Source: Mytilus galloprovincialis
Taxonomy: Eukaryota; Mollusca; Bivalvia; Mytilida; Mytilidae
Assembly: GCF_965363235.1 (NCBI RefSeq)
Contig: NC_134843.1
Coordinates: forward strand, 88,631,795-88,695,794
Length of the DNA: 64,000 nucleotides
Reading direction: 5' to 3'
Shown here: piece by piece, positions 1 through 11,175 of the stretch
Numbering within the stretch: position 1 is the stretch's first letter
How the letters are laid out: each line of letters starts with the position of its first letter
The notes under the pieces: model-generated
What the model saw: the letters and a program-made list of their open reading frames with translations, nothing else
Databases searched by the model: none
What the model was told of the DNA's origin: nothing
Position numbers and translations under genes: made by a program

Positions 1-224
1 ATTTTTGTCCCACTGAAAAGTCCATTAGATCAGGGGGCAGATAGTCAAATTTTCCAATATTTAATAATAATTAATCCAACTAAAACTAGAATTGCTATAT
101 ACGTCCATGTGAAGGTTCTTTGCAAACAGTTGACATGTTGATGAACAGAAATAAGAAATGTAAAACATAATTTTGAATATTTTTATAAAGAACAAATGAA
201 GAGAAAGAAAAAAAACGTAGAAAA

Positions 225-480
225 GAGAAACACTTATGAACCACATCAACAAACAACAACCACTGAACCTAGGACAGGTGCAAACAAATGCAGCAGGTTA
301 AAACCTCCACCCAACCTGAAACAATAGTGTAACTTCACAAAATAGAAAGACAAACTATAAATATCAATTTGAATGGCTTTACTCATTCAAACGACATTAA
401 CAAAAAAAGTGAACATACACTGAACAAATAAGTTTGATCTTTGACGCAATGTAAATACAACATTAATAAAACAAGGGGGT
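225..480 (+). repeat. Mussel-type interspersed repeat A, fragment
   Basis: The segment carries phrases (an 'aacacttatgaacc' block, then 'aggacaggtgcaaac') that recur at about 18660 and, as a related tail, at 3340-3480. I take it as the 3' part of a dispersed non-coding family. It has no coding sense. Family naming is from memory only. The rest of 1-1046 is AT-rich with a (TA)n tract at 961-980, and I see nothing else in it. Confidence 0.5.
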
Positions 481-1046
481 AGATGTTAATCCATATAAGA
501 AACACAACCATAACTTTGGACAAAATGTCTCCAAAGAAAATAACTTACACAGGTAAATAAAAAAATAATTGTGTAGTAATGTAATGGAGTACAAAAATAT
601 ATATTACAAAAATACATAATTTTTTATGTTTATAGTAAGATAACAGAAGTGAAAAGAAATTTATCCTCATACAAAAAGCTTATCAAAGAATAAAAAATAT
701 TGAGAAGACATATAAATAATTAAACAGTAAATAACACAAATGCATTACAAACAGTATTAGCAGGTAAAAAAAAAACACTAAATTACGATTTGAGAGTACT
801 TGCATTATCATGCATCAGAGACTCAAATCAACTAAAACACATCCAAGGGATTTAGTGTTTTAAAGTCATGGACAGGCAAAAAAGGCATGATGCCAAAATA
901 AAAGTATTGACACATAGTAGTATAGTTTGGAGTTAACCATTTAATAAATAAGTATAATGTTATATATATATATATATATACATATAGTAATCCCTATATA
1001 GAAAATGAATGCGGATGTGTATTAAAACATAAAACAATAAACAATT

Positions 1047-3075
1047 AACTCAGCAGATAGCTATTACAGGTATCATCAACTCAGTAGGCAGGTATCATTA
1101 ACTCAGTAGCAAGTATTATCAACTCATTAGGCAGGTATCATTAACTCAGTAGCAAGTATTATCAACTCAGTAGGCAGGTATCACCAACTAAGTAAGCAGG
1201 CATCATTAACTCAGTTGGCATGTATCATTAACTCTGTAGGCAGACATCATCAACTCAGTAGGCAGGTATCATCAACGCAGTATACAAGTATCATCAATTC
1301 AGTAGACAGGTTTCATCAATTCATTAACTCAGTAGGCAGGTATCATCAACTCAGTAGGCAGGTACCATCAACTCAATAGGCAAGTATCATCAATTCAGTA
1401 GACGGGTATCATCAACTCAGTAGACGGGTATCATCAATGCAGTAGACAAGTATCATCAACTCAGTAGACGGGTATCATTAATTCGGTAGACCGGTATCAT
1501 CAACTCAGCAGATGGGTGTCATTAACTCAGTAGACAGATATCATGTACTCTGTAGACAGGTTTGTCATCAGACAGGTATTACCAACTCAGTAGACAGGTA
1601 TCATCAACTCAGTAGGCAGGTACATGTATCATCAATTCAGTAGACGGGTATCATCAACTCAGTAGACGGGTATCATCAATGCAGTAGACAAGTATCATCA
1701 ACTCAGTAGACGGGTATCATTAATTCGGTAGACTGGTATCATCAACTCAGCAGATGGGTGTCATTAACTCAGTAGACAGATATCATGTACTCTGTAGACA
1801 GGTTTGTCATCAGACAGGTATTACCAACTCAGTAGACAGGTATCATCAACTCAGTAGGCAGGTACATGTATCATCAACTCAGTAGGCAGATATCAACTCA
1901 GAAGGCAGGTATCACCAACTCAGAAGGCATGTGTCATCAACTCAGTAGACAGATATTATCAACTAAGTAGACAGGTATCATCAACTCAGTAGGCAGCTAT
2001 CATGAACTCAATAGACATGTAACATCAACTCAGTAGACAGGTATCATCAATTCATAAACGCAGTAGACAGGTACCATCAACACAGTAGACAAGTATCATC
2101 AACTCGGTAGGCAGGTTTCATTAACTCAGTAGACAGGTATCATCAATTCGTTAACTCAGTAGGCATGTATCGTCAACTCAGTAGACAGGTATCTTCAACT
2201 CTGAAGACAGGTATTATCAACAGAGTAGACAAGTATCATCAACTCAGTAGACAGGTACCATCAACTCAGTAGGCAGGTATCATCAACTCAGTAGACAGGT
2301 ACCATCAACTCAGTAGACAGGTACCATCAACTCAGAAGGCAGGTACCATCAACTCAGTAGACATGTACCATCAACTCAGTAGTCATGTATCATCAACTTT
2401 GTAGGCAGGTACCATCAACTCAGTAAGCATGTATCGTCAACTCTGTAGGCAGGTACCATCAACTCAGTAGGCAGGTACCATCAACTCAGTAGACAGATAC
2501 CATCAACTCAGTAGGCAGATATCATCAACTCAGTAGGCAGGTACTATCAACGCAGTATACAAGTATCATCAACTCAGAAGACAGGTATCATCAATTCGTA
2601 ACTCAGTAGGCAGGTATCATCAACTCAGTAGGCAGGTACCATCAACTCAATAAACAAGTATCATCGACTCAGTAGACAGGTATCATCAAAGTATACCAGT
2701 ATAATCAACTCAGTAGGCATGTATCATCAACGCAGTAGACAAGTATCATCAACTCAGTAGGCAGGTATCATTAACGCAGTAGACAGGTATCATCAACTCA
2801 GTAGGCAGGTATCATTAACGCAGGAGACAGGTATCATCAACTCAGTAGGCATGTATCATCAACTATGTAGGCAGGTACCATCAACTCAGTAGGCAGGTAT
2901 CATCAACTCAGTAGGCAGGTATCATCAACTCAGTAGGCAGGTATCATTAGTGCAGTAGACAGGTATCATTAGTGCAGTAGACAGGTATCATCAACTCAGT
3001 GGGCTTGTATCATCACCTCAGTAGACAGGTATCATCATCTCAGTAGACGGGTATCATCAACGCAGTTGACAAAGA
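1047..3075. repeat. 22-bp minisatellite, about 90 units
   Basis: A tandem array with consensus close to 'caactcagtaggcaggtat' plus 'cat' (22 bp) runs for about 2 kb. Units differ at a few positions: aggcag/agacag, tatcat/taccat, actcag/acgcag. It has no open frame of any length. A few units are interrupted or shortened (for example near 1318 and 2590). The left edge decays gradually from about 1047 and the right edge stops near 3070. Confidence 0.95.
1391..1874. repeat. 242-bp higher-order duplication in the minisatellite
   Basis: The block starting at 1391 is repeated almost base for base from 1633, an offset of 242 bp or exactly eleven 22-bp units. Irregular units (including the odd 'tttgtcatcagacagg' stretch) are shared by both blocks. 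This shows a recent segmental duplication rather than unit-by-unit convergence. Confidence 0.85.
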
Positions 3076-5400
3076 TTCGGTAAGAAATGTTTTTAAAAAA
3101 ATTGTTGATAACATTAAAATTATAATGAAGCTAAGGTTCCAAATCCCTCATGTGAAGGCGTTTGACCTTAGCTTAATTTTACTTTTTTTTTCTTTTTCAT
3201 AATACCTCTTCACGTGTTTAAGTCTTAGAAATACTTCATATATAAAAGGCTCCGAATATAAAATAATTCAATAGAGAATACTAACGGCCATAATCTACGA
3301 AAAACAAATATGAGAGACGTGGACCAACACCGAACAACCTTTGAACTATAAGCTCCTGACTTGGGACAGGTACATATGAAGAATGTGGCGGGATTATACA
3401 TGTAAGTGAGCGCCCAATCCTTCCCTAACCTGGGATAGTGGTGTAACAGCATAACATAGGAATACACTATAAAAATCAGTCGAAAAGTCTTAACTCATCA
3501 AATCGAAGGAATCGGAGGTCAAAAACTATTACTCACATAGGAAAGGTATTGCTAAACAGACAATTTCAATGACAAAAAAAATAAAGGTAGTTGGTTAAAA
3601 CCTGGTTTACTTAAATCAAGCAACTCCTAGTAAAATATTTCCAACCATAAGTGTAGGATGCGCTATCAATCTGATTATTATATTCCAATCTATCTTTACT
3701 TGCATACTCGTCAAATTTATGAGCAGAATAAAATTACATGTATTTCCAATAGATTAGATCAGGACCGCCTACATAATTTATCTCTGTAAGAGTTGTTTCA
3801 AGTATTCTTTTCCGTACAGAAATTGTATCCTGATACCCTCCCTTGAGGTATTGAATTTACGTCCCCATTTTTACAGGACGTGGCTGCATATTTATACATC
3901 CCTCTTTAGCATAGCCCCGGTTTTACTACCATACAGACAGACGAAGTCCTAGCAATTTGATAATACAAAATTGATTGACTTAAATTGCACAATACATTAC
4001 TTGACCGGTATAAGTAATATGCTCTCGATTAAATTTGGTTATTATAAGAAGAAATTCATTTTTGTTTTACACGAGTGTCCATTGTATTGCTTTTTTAGTA
4101 TAATATGACAAAGAATTAATATCTTTATTTCATCATAGTATATAATTCAGTATACGACTGATATGCTGGCGGTTATTGAAAACAAAATCTTCGATCTTCG
4201 ATTTTTTTTAAAAGATATTTTTCAAACATCAAACCAGCTATACATACATAAACAGTGATCTAAAGTTTGAAGGATTTAGTTTATAACAGAGATTAAATGC
4301 CTCAAATAATAATGAATAGAAAAAATTCTTAAATAAATTTAAGCAATAATAGGGTGCAAAGCCACGGTATAAAGAATAACTGTGGGAAATAAAAGAATTA
4401 ACGTTAGATAATATAATAGTCAGAAACCAGGGACATAATATTGACAATCACAGAAGAAATTTTATGTACAGAAAAAAGAAATTAAACATTTACAAAAACA
4501 AAAGACAAAAGACAAATATTTATTGGCTCAAAATCATAAAAACTGAATGGTTAAGATCTATTGCATTTTAATGAGTTACAGAATAAATTGACATATGATA
4601 CAATGAAAAGTTACATATCAATCTTTCTTAATATTACAATATTCCTCATAAGATATATGTTTAGACACTTGAATTATTTATATAGTAAAAATCAGTTTCG
4701 TGAGAATTTTACAGCATTATTTTTAAAAAGTAGAGAAACTTGCTCCAAATTTAAAGAATTTAGAAATTGGGGACCCAATCCAAACTCTCATAAGGATAAT
4801 GATTCACAAATTATTCAACTGTAAGCTTACACATAAAATAACAAAATTTAAAAGAAAAACAAAAAATTATTGATTGCTTGTTTGTTGTGTAATTCCCAGT
4901 GCAAATATTTCTCGCATATTTGAAAAAGAGCATGCATGTCGTCAAAATGAAATTGGATATCCTGCATTTATAATGCTTTTCAATGACGTGATAAAATCGC
5001 AAAAAGACCCCATTCCAGCATTCTGCATTGACAATAATATCTTGGTGAAGATACATCCATTCGGACTATCGCCCTCAATGTGTATCCGATATACATGTAA
5101 TCTGGAAACTAAAAAAATACATCTGACCACTTGTGCCTCTATGGTTATAAATACCGAATTACGGCCATTCCTCAACCATTCATGATCATTCAGTTTTGTT
5201 TTGCATTCGATAAGAAAATGTCTTTTACGGAAGAACATTCTGAATTGGAATTGATTAATTTGTTTAAAATTTTTTTTTAACCTATAAATCATTTCGATGG
5301 CATCTGGAATAATATGTCAGGTTGACCTGGTTACCAAAGGTCAACGTATGCTTGTTTGTAAAAATATATGAATGAAATAGTTCCGTATTTATGTATTGAT
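3076..5400. other. Non-coding region upstream of TRIM71
   Basis: AT-rich sequence. A fragment related to repeat A lies at about 3340-3480 ('ctcctgacttgggacagg', 'aacctgggatagtggtgtaac'). Overlapping short frames on both strands at 4874-5292 show no recognisable domain and are probably chance. I see no RNA gene. Confidence 0.5.
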
Positions 5401-5474
5401 TTTGATTGGTTGAATGTGGCACATTGACCGCAGAAAAATTTGTTTAAACACGCCTCCTATTGATGAGGGAGAAA

Positions 5475-5550
5475 ATGGCGTCTTGCACAGGGCGAACGGA
5501 ACTTTTACAAGATATGAAGTTATTGCGTATATTTCAAAACTGAGTCGATT
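5475..5550 (+). promoter_or_regulatory. Candidate TRIM71 5' leader exon with a 22-codon uORF
   Basis: An ATG at 5475 in a moderate context opens a 22-codon frame that stops at 5541-5543. Seven bases later, at 5551, stands a strong splice donor (GTAAGT). This is the layout expected of a 5' untranslated exon. A possible acceptor AG lies at 5677-5678, without a good pyrimidine tract. If the 128-bp intron is used, the two in-frame stops at 5673-5678 are removed and the TRIM71 frame would be open to the exon edge. Transcript evidence would decide this. Confidence 0.35.
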
Positions 5551-5747
5551 GTAAGTTTACCTTATCGCAATTATAACATAACAACATTTATTACTATAAA
5601 CTTTTACATGTAATGGGATCCGTGTGAGAATGAATGACTAAAACACATATTTGGAAGGTTACCAAGTGTCCATAATAGTCGACCTCGTTTTGTGAGCAAG
5701 ACAAATCGCCATGTAGGATCACAAACACCTCGGTTTTCCAAACCAAT

Positions 5748-5755
5748 CTACCTCA
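5748..5755 (+). promoter_or_regulatory. let-7 seed match (8-mer) upstream of the TRIM71 start
   Basis: CTACCTCA is the full 8-mer complement of the let-7 seed. It lies 26 bases before the TRIM71 ATG, in the presumed 5' UTR. The seed match is seen directly; regulation through it is inference. Confidence 0.35.
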
Positions 5756-5768
5756 TCAGGCTCATGAA

Positions 5769-5775
5769 CTACCTC
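5769..5775 (+). promoter_or_regulatory. let-7 seed match (7-mer) upstream of the TRIM71 start
   Basis: CTACCTC, the 7mer-m8 let-7 match, ends five bases before the TRIM71 ATG. It is 21 bases downstream of the 8-mer at 5748, a spacing within the range at which paired sites can cooperate. Confidence 0.3.
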
Positions 5776-5780
5776 GCCCA

Positions 5781-8099
5781 ATGGCCGCATATTCGGAGTC
5801 AGTCGGGGAGCAGTTGGCGTGCCCTGTTTGCCTCAATAGAATTGACGATCCTCGAATCTTGCCCTGCCTTCACTCATTTTGCAGGCGATGTTTGGAACAG
5901 GCTATCAATAGGGATCAAGGACAAGATCAAGGTGTACTTCAGTGCCCAACATGTCAACAAAGTGTATCACTGGGACCTGAAGGTATTGATAATCTTCCTT
6001 CAAATTTGTTTGTTTCGAATTTATTTGAGGCGATGGTACAAAACGAAGACTACGAAACTAATGGAGAGAGGCCTATCACGGGGACAAGATGGTGTAGTTC
6101 GTGTGAGGAAGGCAGTAAAGCAACAGCTGTGTGTAAAAATTGTAATGAATATTTGTGTGATAACTGTGTGATGGCACATCAACGTGTGCGATTGACTAAA
6201 GATCATTATATTGAACGTCTGTTAATGAACCGTAGTAGACCACATTATAGTTCACTTGCTGCTCCCTTAAGTTCACCTTCACTCCCACATAACATACAGC
6301 TTCCAGATTCTTTATCAAACAGTTGCCCAAGACATGAACATGAAATTCTTTGTTTTTTCTGTGATACCTGTTCAGTTGCAATATGTCGTGAATGCACCAT
6401 GGTTGATCATATTGGACATAATCGTATCTACCTCCATGATGCTGTTGAAAATTCAAAAGCCATCACTGTGCGACTTCTTACTGATGCAAAACTGAGTATT
6501 AAAGCATTGGAAGAAGGTATTGAAAATTCACAAAATATGGCTGAACATACTGAAGTAAGATCCCAGGCAGTAGCAAATGAAGTCCGTGCAACAACTCGAC
6601 GCCATATGATTGCATTGGAGGAAAGAGAACGTGATTTACTCAGACATGTAGAAAAGGTTAGACAGGTTAAGGGAAAATCATTGCATCTGCAAATTGACGA
6701 TTTAAAGCAAGGTCTTTCATCTCTTATGCAAACTGTTGATCATGTTGAAAACATGCTGAATACGGGTACTGATATGGACTCAATCAATGCAAGGGACATA
6801 ATTGTGAATGAAATGCAAAATGTGCGCAAACTCCGAGGTCATTTACAACCTCATGAGGATGATAACATTGTGTTTACACCTCCTGATGCTGCTTTATACA
6901 ACGCTATCAGCAAAATGGGAATAATAAGCAGCAGTGCATATGCACCGAACTGCATAGCAACAGGTGATGGCTTGAAAAAAGCATTAAAAGGGAAGGTTGC
7001 AATGTGCATGATTCATGCCAAAGACCACCATGGAGAGCCAAGAATGATAGGTGGAGATCCTGTTGAATGTATAATACAAAGTCCTGAAGGTGCTTTGTAT
7101 AGGACTGAAGTTCTTGATCGTCAGAATGGAACATATACCATATCGTATCGTCCACAAATGGAAGGAAAACATATCATTTCTATAACAATTCGTGGCAAGC
7201 ATATTGCAGATAGTCCCTTTGTAGTGCAAGTAAGAAGTGGTCGAAACTATATGACAGTTGGACAGCTTTTTCTTCAGTTTGGAGGAGAAGGAGAAGAGGA
7301 GGGCAAGTTTTGTCGTCCATGGGGAGTATGTTGTCATAAGGATAATTACATAATTGTTGCAGACCGAAGCAACAATAGAGTTCAGGTGTTTAACCCCGAC
7401 GGCACCTTTCATCATCGGTTTGGATCTGCAGGAACAAGGCCTGGGCAATTTGATCGACCAGCAGGTGTTGCTTGTGATTCACAGGGAAATGTTGTCGTTG
7501 CAGATAAGGACAACCATAGGATCCAAAAATTCACTATTGATGGCAATTTTCTTATAAAATTTGGTGAAAAAGGAAATAAAAATGGCCAATTCAACTATCC
7601 ATGGGATGTTGCACTAAATTCTGAAGGAAAAATATTAGTTTCAGATACACGAAACCATCGTGTACAATTATTTAGTGCCGAAGGACAATTCTTAAACAAA
7701 TATGGATTTGAAGGATCCTTATGGAAACACTTTGATTCTCCAAGAGGTGTATGCTTTAATAATGAAGGACACATGGTTGTTACTGATTTTAACAACCATC
7801 GTTTACTTGTGATACACCCTGACTTTCAAACAGCAAGATTTCTTGGAACAGAAGGTTCTGGTAATGGACAGTTCTTGCGTCCTCAGGGAGTAATTGTAGA
7901 TCAAGAAGGTAACATTATAGTCACAGATTCCAGGAATCATCGCATTCAAGTATTTCAGCCAAATGGCAACTTTATGTGCAAGTTTGGAACACCCGGTACA
8001 GGTCCAGGTCAAATGGATAGGCCTTCAGGTATTTGTTTAACCCCAGAGGGGCTTCTTGTTGTTGTTGATTTTGGAAACAATCGTGTACAGTTATTTTGA
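5781..8099 (+). CDS. TRIM71: TRIM71 / LIN-41 E3 ubiquitin ligase and mRNA repressor
   Basis: The 772-residue protein is complete. In order: RING finger (about 14-58, Cys14/Cys17/Cys29/His31/Cys34/Cys37/Cys55/Cys58), B-box 1 (about 105-145), B-box 2 (about 183-215), coiled coil (about 225-340), filamin/Ig domain (about 365-490) and six NHL repeats forming the C-terminal propeller (about 500-772). Short runs identical to vertebrate TRIM71 as I recall it (AHQRVRLTKDHYIER, KHFDSPRGV, TDFNNHRLLVIHP) set it apart from TRIM2/3 and TRIM32. Family role: cytoplasmic E3 ligase that binds hairpins in target mRNAs through the NHL propeller, represses them, and acts in developmental timing and stem-cell proliferation. 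The RING, which is degenerate in human TRIM71, is complete here, and the whole frame is one exon. The ATG at 5781 leaves a short leader before the RING. Frames at 5692-6171 and on the minus strand are shadows. Confidence 0.97.
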   Translation: MAAYSESVGEQLACPVCLNRIDDPRILPCLHSFCRRCLEQAINRDQGQDQGVLQCPTCQQSVSLGPEGIDNLPSNLFVSNLFEAMVQNEDYETNGERPITGTRWCSSCEEGSKATAVCKNCNEYLCDNCVMAHQRVRLTKDHYIERLLMNRSRPHYSSLAAPLSSPSLPHNIQLPDSLSNSCPRHEHEILCFFCDTCSVAICRECTMVDHIGHNRIYLHDAVENSKAITVRLLTDAKLSIKALEEGIENSQNMAEHTEVRSQAVANEVRATTRRHMIALEERERDLLRHVEKVRQVKGKSLHLQIDDLKQGLSSLMQTVDHVENMLNTGTDMDSINARDIIVNEMQNVRKLRGHLQPHEDDNIVFTPPDAALYNAISKMGIISSSAYAPNCIATGDGLKKALKGKVAMCMIHAKDHHGEPRMIGGDPVECIIQSPEGALYRTEVLDRQNGTYTISYRPQMEGKHIISITIRGKHIADSPFVVQVRSGRNYMTVGQLFLQFGGEGEEEGKFCRPWGVCCHKDNYIIVADRSNNRVQVFNPDGTFHHRFGSAGTRPGQFDRPAGVACDSQGNVVVADKDNHRIQKFTIDGNFLIKFGEKGNKNGQFNYPWDVALNSEGKILVSDTRNHRVQLFSAEGQFLNKYGFEGSLWKHFDSPRGVCFNNEGHMVVTDFNNHRLLVIHPDFQTARFLGTEGSGNGQFLRPQGVIVDQEGNIIVTDSRNHRIQVFQPNGNFMCKFGTPGTGPGQMDRPSGICLTPEGLLVVVDFGNNRVQLF
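6428..6434 (+). promoter_or_regulatory. let-7 seed match inside the TRIM71 CDS
   Basis: CTACCTC is a 7mer-m8 match to let-7, within the codons of B-box 2. Coding-region sites are usually weak, so this counts only as part of the local cluster. Confidence 0.2.
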
Positions 8100-8513
8100 A
8101 TATTGTTATTTCTTGCTTGCTTTTTCCCTATAAGGGTAGGCACCATTCAATGTTATTGAATAAGAGAATTATAGCAATCAAGTTCATGGTTCAGGAAAAG
8201 AAAACAGTTTCAGAAACTGCATACTTTGACTCTTGTACACTCTACCATACTCGCGCTTGATATAAAAATGCTTGGTAATAGGAATATGATGACTGGCTCG
8301 TTGTTAAATTTGCATGAATGTGAATGCTAAAAGCATTTTGCAGCACTTGTATAAGTCAGATTGTTTTGCTTTTGGTTAACTGAGTTAGCTTGAAGTCTGA
8401 ACTTGATTGTTTTATACTCAGAGTAAAGCTTTGTCTTTTTTTCTTTATTGTCATTATTATTGTCGCTAAAAGTGATAGACTCAGGTTTATTTTCACATGC
8501 CAAAGGCACAAAG

Positions 8514-8521
8514 CTCAGGGA
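8514..8521 (+). promoter_or_regulatory. miR-125/lin-4 seed match (8-mer) in the TRIM71 3' UTR
   Basis: CTCAGGGA is the full 8-mer complement of the miR-125/lin-4 seed, 415 bases after the stop codon. TRIM71/lin-41 is an established target in the let-7 and lin-4/miR-125 circuit in other animals. The site is seen; its use is inferred. Confidence 0.5.
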
Positions 8522-9221
8522 ATTAGTTGTGTTTTCAGCATTCATGCATGTTATTTTTGAGAGATTAAGGCTTATATACAGATAATCTAGGTATCAGTGT
8601 CTAGTGTCTTGGGTGTATGAAAGACCACGAAAAACCAGTACCAAAAAATTTACTACATGTAATTGTTGGAATATGACACCTACAATGTAATGTCAGATTT
8701 TAATGATTAGAAAAAATCATACAATTTTTATTTAAAGAAAAAGTTATAATTAAGAGTAGGAGATCAAGATATACATTACTTTTCCAGTTTTCTTCAATAA
8801 GTCACATAAGTGATACTAACAAGTATGTACTGCAACAAATTTAAAATGTTTTTATTTTAAGTTTTGGGTGGCTTATTTAATTGATAATTTCTTAAAAATA
8901 CACGAATCAATCTGCATTATAGATGTATTTTAAATTTCTTTAATAAATAGTCTCCAAAAAAAACTTTCATACAAATGTTGTACATGTACATGCATGTAAA
9001 AAAAAATCCCTATTAAAAAATACAACCGCTTTAACATGCAATTTAAAAACTTCTAAAATAAAATTATAAATTCTATATGGATTACAAATTGAATTAACAA
9101 AACATATATATTTTCCATTAGGTAACCAAGATATAAAACGTTTTTAAAACAATATATATCATGAAAAGACTTAAGACAAAACAAGTGGGTAATTTTATTA
9201 AAAAATAAAGGCCAGAAAAAG

Positions 9222-9228
9222 CTACCTC
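9222..9228 (+). promoter_or_regulatory. let-7 seed match (7mer-m8) in the TRIM71 3' flank
   Basis: CTACCTC lies 1.1 kb after the stop, just past a possible polyadenylation signal near 9205. Whether it is transcribed depends on how far the 3' UTR extends. It is the only 7mer-m8 let-7 match I found between the stop and the minisatellite at 13.9 kb. Confidence 0.4.
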
Positions 9229-11175
9229 TGTCAAGCATTGTGCATGATATTCCTTAAAATGAATGTTTACATTAGTTGCTAAGGGAAACATGACCATGAC
9301 TATATCTATGCTGATCAAACATTTCATGTTAATCCAAGCAGGGAACTTGGTCAGTAAATAAAAATGATATAATATATTGATATACAATCTTGCCCATAAT
9401 TCAAAACTTATAGAAAATTTGTTAATACATGTATGTACCATTCAGGAATTTTACTTTATGTATTAGATTTTTACTTGTTATCACTAGGGTATTACAAAAA
9501 CTTGCTGGTAGTTTTCTTGAGCCTTTTTTCAATAAAAAATCTGCATGATAAGGATGCAAGTTTTGAGAATGTGTTATATGTAGGTTGTATGAGAAAGAGT
9601 TTGCTATTTTTTTTAGACACTGAACTTATTATTAATTAGTATTTCAGATTTTTTTCTTTCTTGCATAAATGTATATGATTGATCGATCCTTTGGCATATA
9701 GTTTTTAGTGAAATTGCATTTCCAAATGTTGAATATTTTGTAGACTAAATGGTATTGATTTTAGTTCAGCAATATTTTTTTAAAAGGTTTATCAGTGTGT
9801 AGTGAGATTGTTTTAAGTTAAATGGGGAATTGAACTTGAATTCTAGAAATACATATAACATTTGTTAGTGCAGTCTATCCTACAAATTGTAGAAAAAAAG
9901 AAAGCTGAATATTTCCTAGTTTAGTTAGTGTTTTTTTTTCTCATATGACCATCAGATGTTTAGTCAGTAAAGGACCTACGACTTAAAGATTTTTTGGAAC
10001 ATTTTTTTGTAAAAATGAAAGGGGGTTAAATGTCTTAAACATGTATATCTTTGGGAGTGCCAGCTTAAGTAGCCATTGCAGATTTGGAATATTAAAATAT
10101 TGTTCTTTAAATACATTCTTTACATTTCTTATATTTGATTTCTATCTTAAATTAATTAATAAAATACAATACACTAATAAAAATATAATTATATAATCTA
10201 TTATTACTTATTTAAATAGAGCAATGTATTTGTTTCACCTTTAGTAACCTCAATGGCTTATTGTTAATTTTTAGGCTTGGAATTAATTAATTTCCCATGG
10301 TAATGTGGATATCCTGTTGTTTACAGTTATCTTTGCCAGATTTTTGACATAACATTTTCCTTTGCCCTCCAGCTTGAATTGGACATGCATATTAAGCTGG
10401 ACATTCCCATGTGATAGGTCATTTTGGGCCTTCTCTTGGTATTTAATGGTCATAAAAACACTCACATGACCTGGTCACTAAATGAGATCATCTGGGTCAG
10501 AGAGTTGTTTACAATGTTTGACCACATTAGATTTTGACTTTGTAGTTTTGATAAATAGAAATGTTTCTTCAATTTTTTTGGACAAAAAGAGATATATGAA
10601 ATTAAAATTAAATTAGATTTAAGGGGTTTATATAATTGAAACACAATTTAAATCATGAAATTTTATTTAAAGTCACTTAAAAAGATACATTTGAAGAGAT
10701 TTGAGTTTTTTTTAACTTGAAAACAAATATACATGTACTGTATGGTGAAGGGGTTATTTTATAAACATGCTTTTATCACTTTTATAAGTGAGAAAATTTG
10801 ATGAATGATTGATGAGAACTGTTTGATTTGTTTGAAGTATTTTATTCACTGGAAAATGTTTAAGATTTTTGTTATAAATATTAGTGTAGTATATATATAT
10901 AATAATCTAGCTTTTAGAATGGAATATGTGTTTGTTTCGTTTTTTTTTATTCGATATTGCATTTCCGGTGCTTGTTAAAAAAATATGTGCTTGTATTTGA
11001 CTATTTTTGCATGTTCTTGAAAAGCATTGTTTGTGATCATGAGAAAGATAGTATATCTTTACATTTATTGTTAGGGTATATGATATCCTTCTCCTTTCAT
11101 TGTTTGTTACTCATTTGTATGTACAAGAGTTTTACAAAAACTCTTCTTTCAATTTCGAAATAACAGCCTTTAAAG

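Larger units (their letters stand above)
8100..11160 (+). other. TRIM71 3' UTR and downstream flank
   Basis: There is no gene here. AATAAA-type signals occur near 8942, 9205 and 9353, so a 3' UTR of roughly 1 kb or more is plausible; TRIM71/lin-41 genes typically have long 3' UTRs. One lin-4/miR-125 site and one let-7 site lie in this stretch. Short frames such as 9118-9441 (-) and 9433-9639 (+) are low-complexity and unsupported. Confidence 0.45.

Noticed and set aside
4874-5292. Opposed frames of 103 and 116 codons upstream of TRIM71
   Set aside because: They overlap each other on opposite strands, show no domain, and are not joined by convincing splice sites to TRIM71.
5692-6171. 159-codon frame overlapping the TRIM71 start
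   Set aside because: It is a shadow of the TRIM71 frame; the latter has unambiguous RING and B-box residues.
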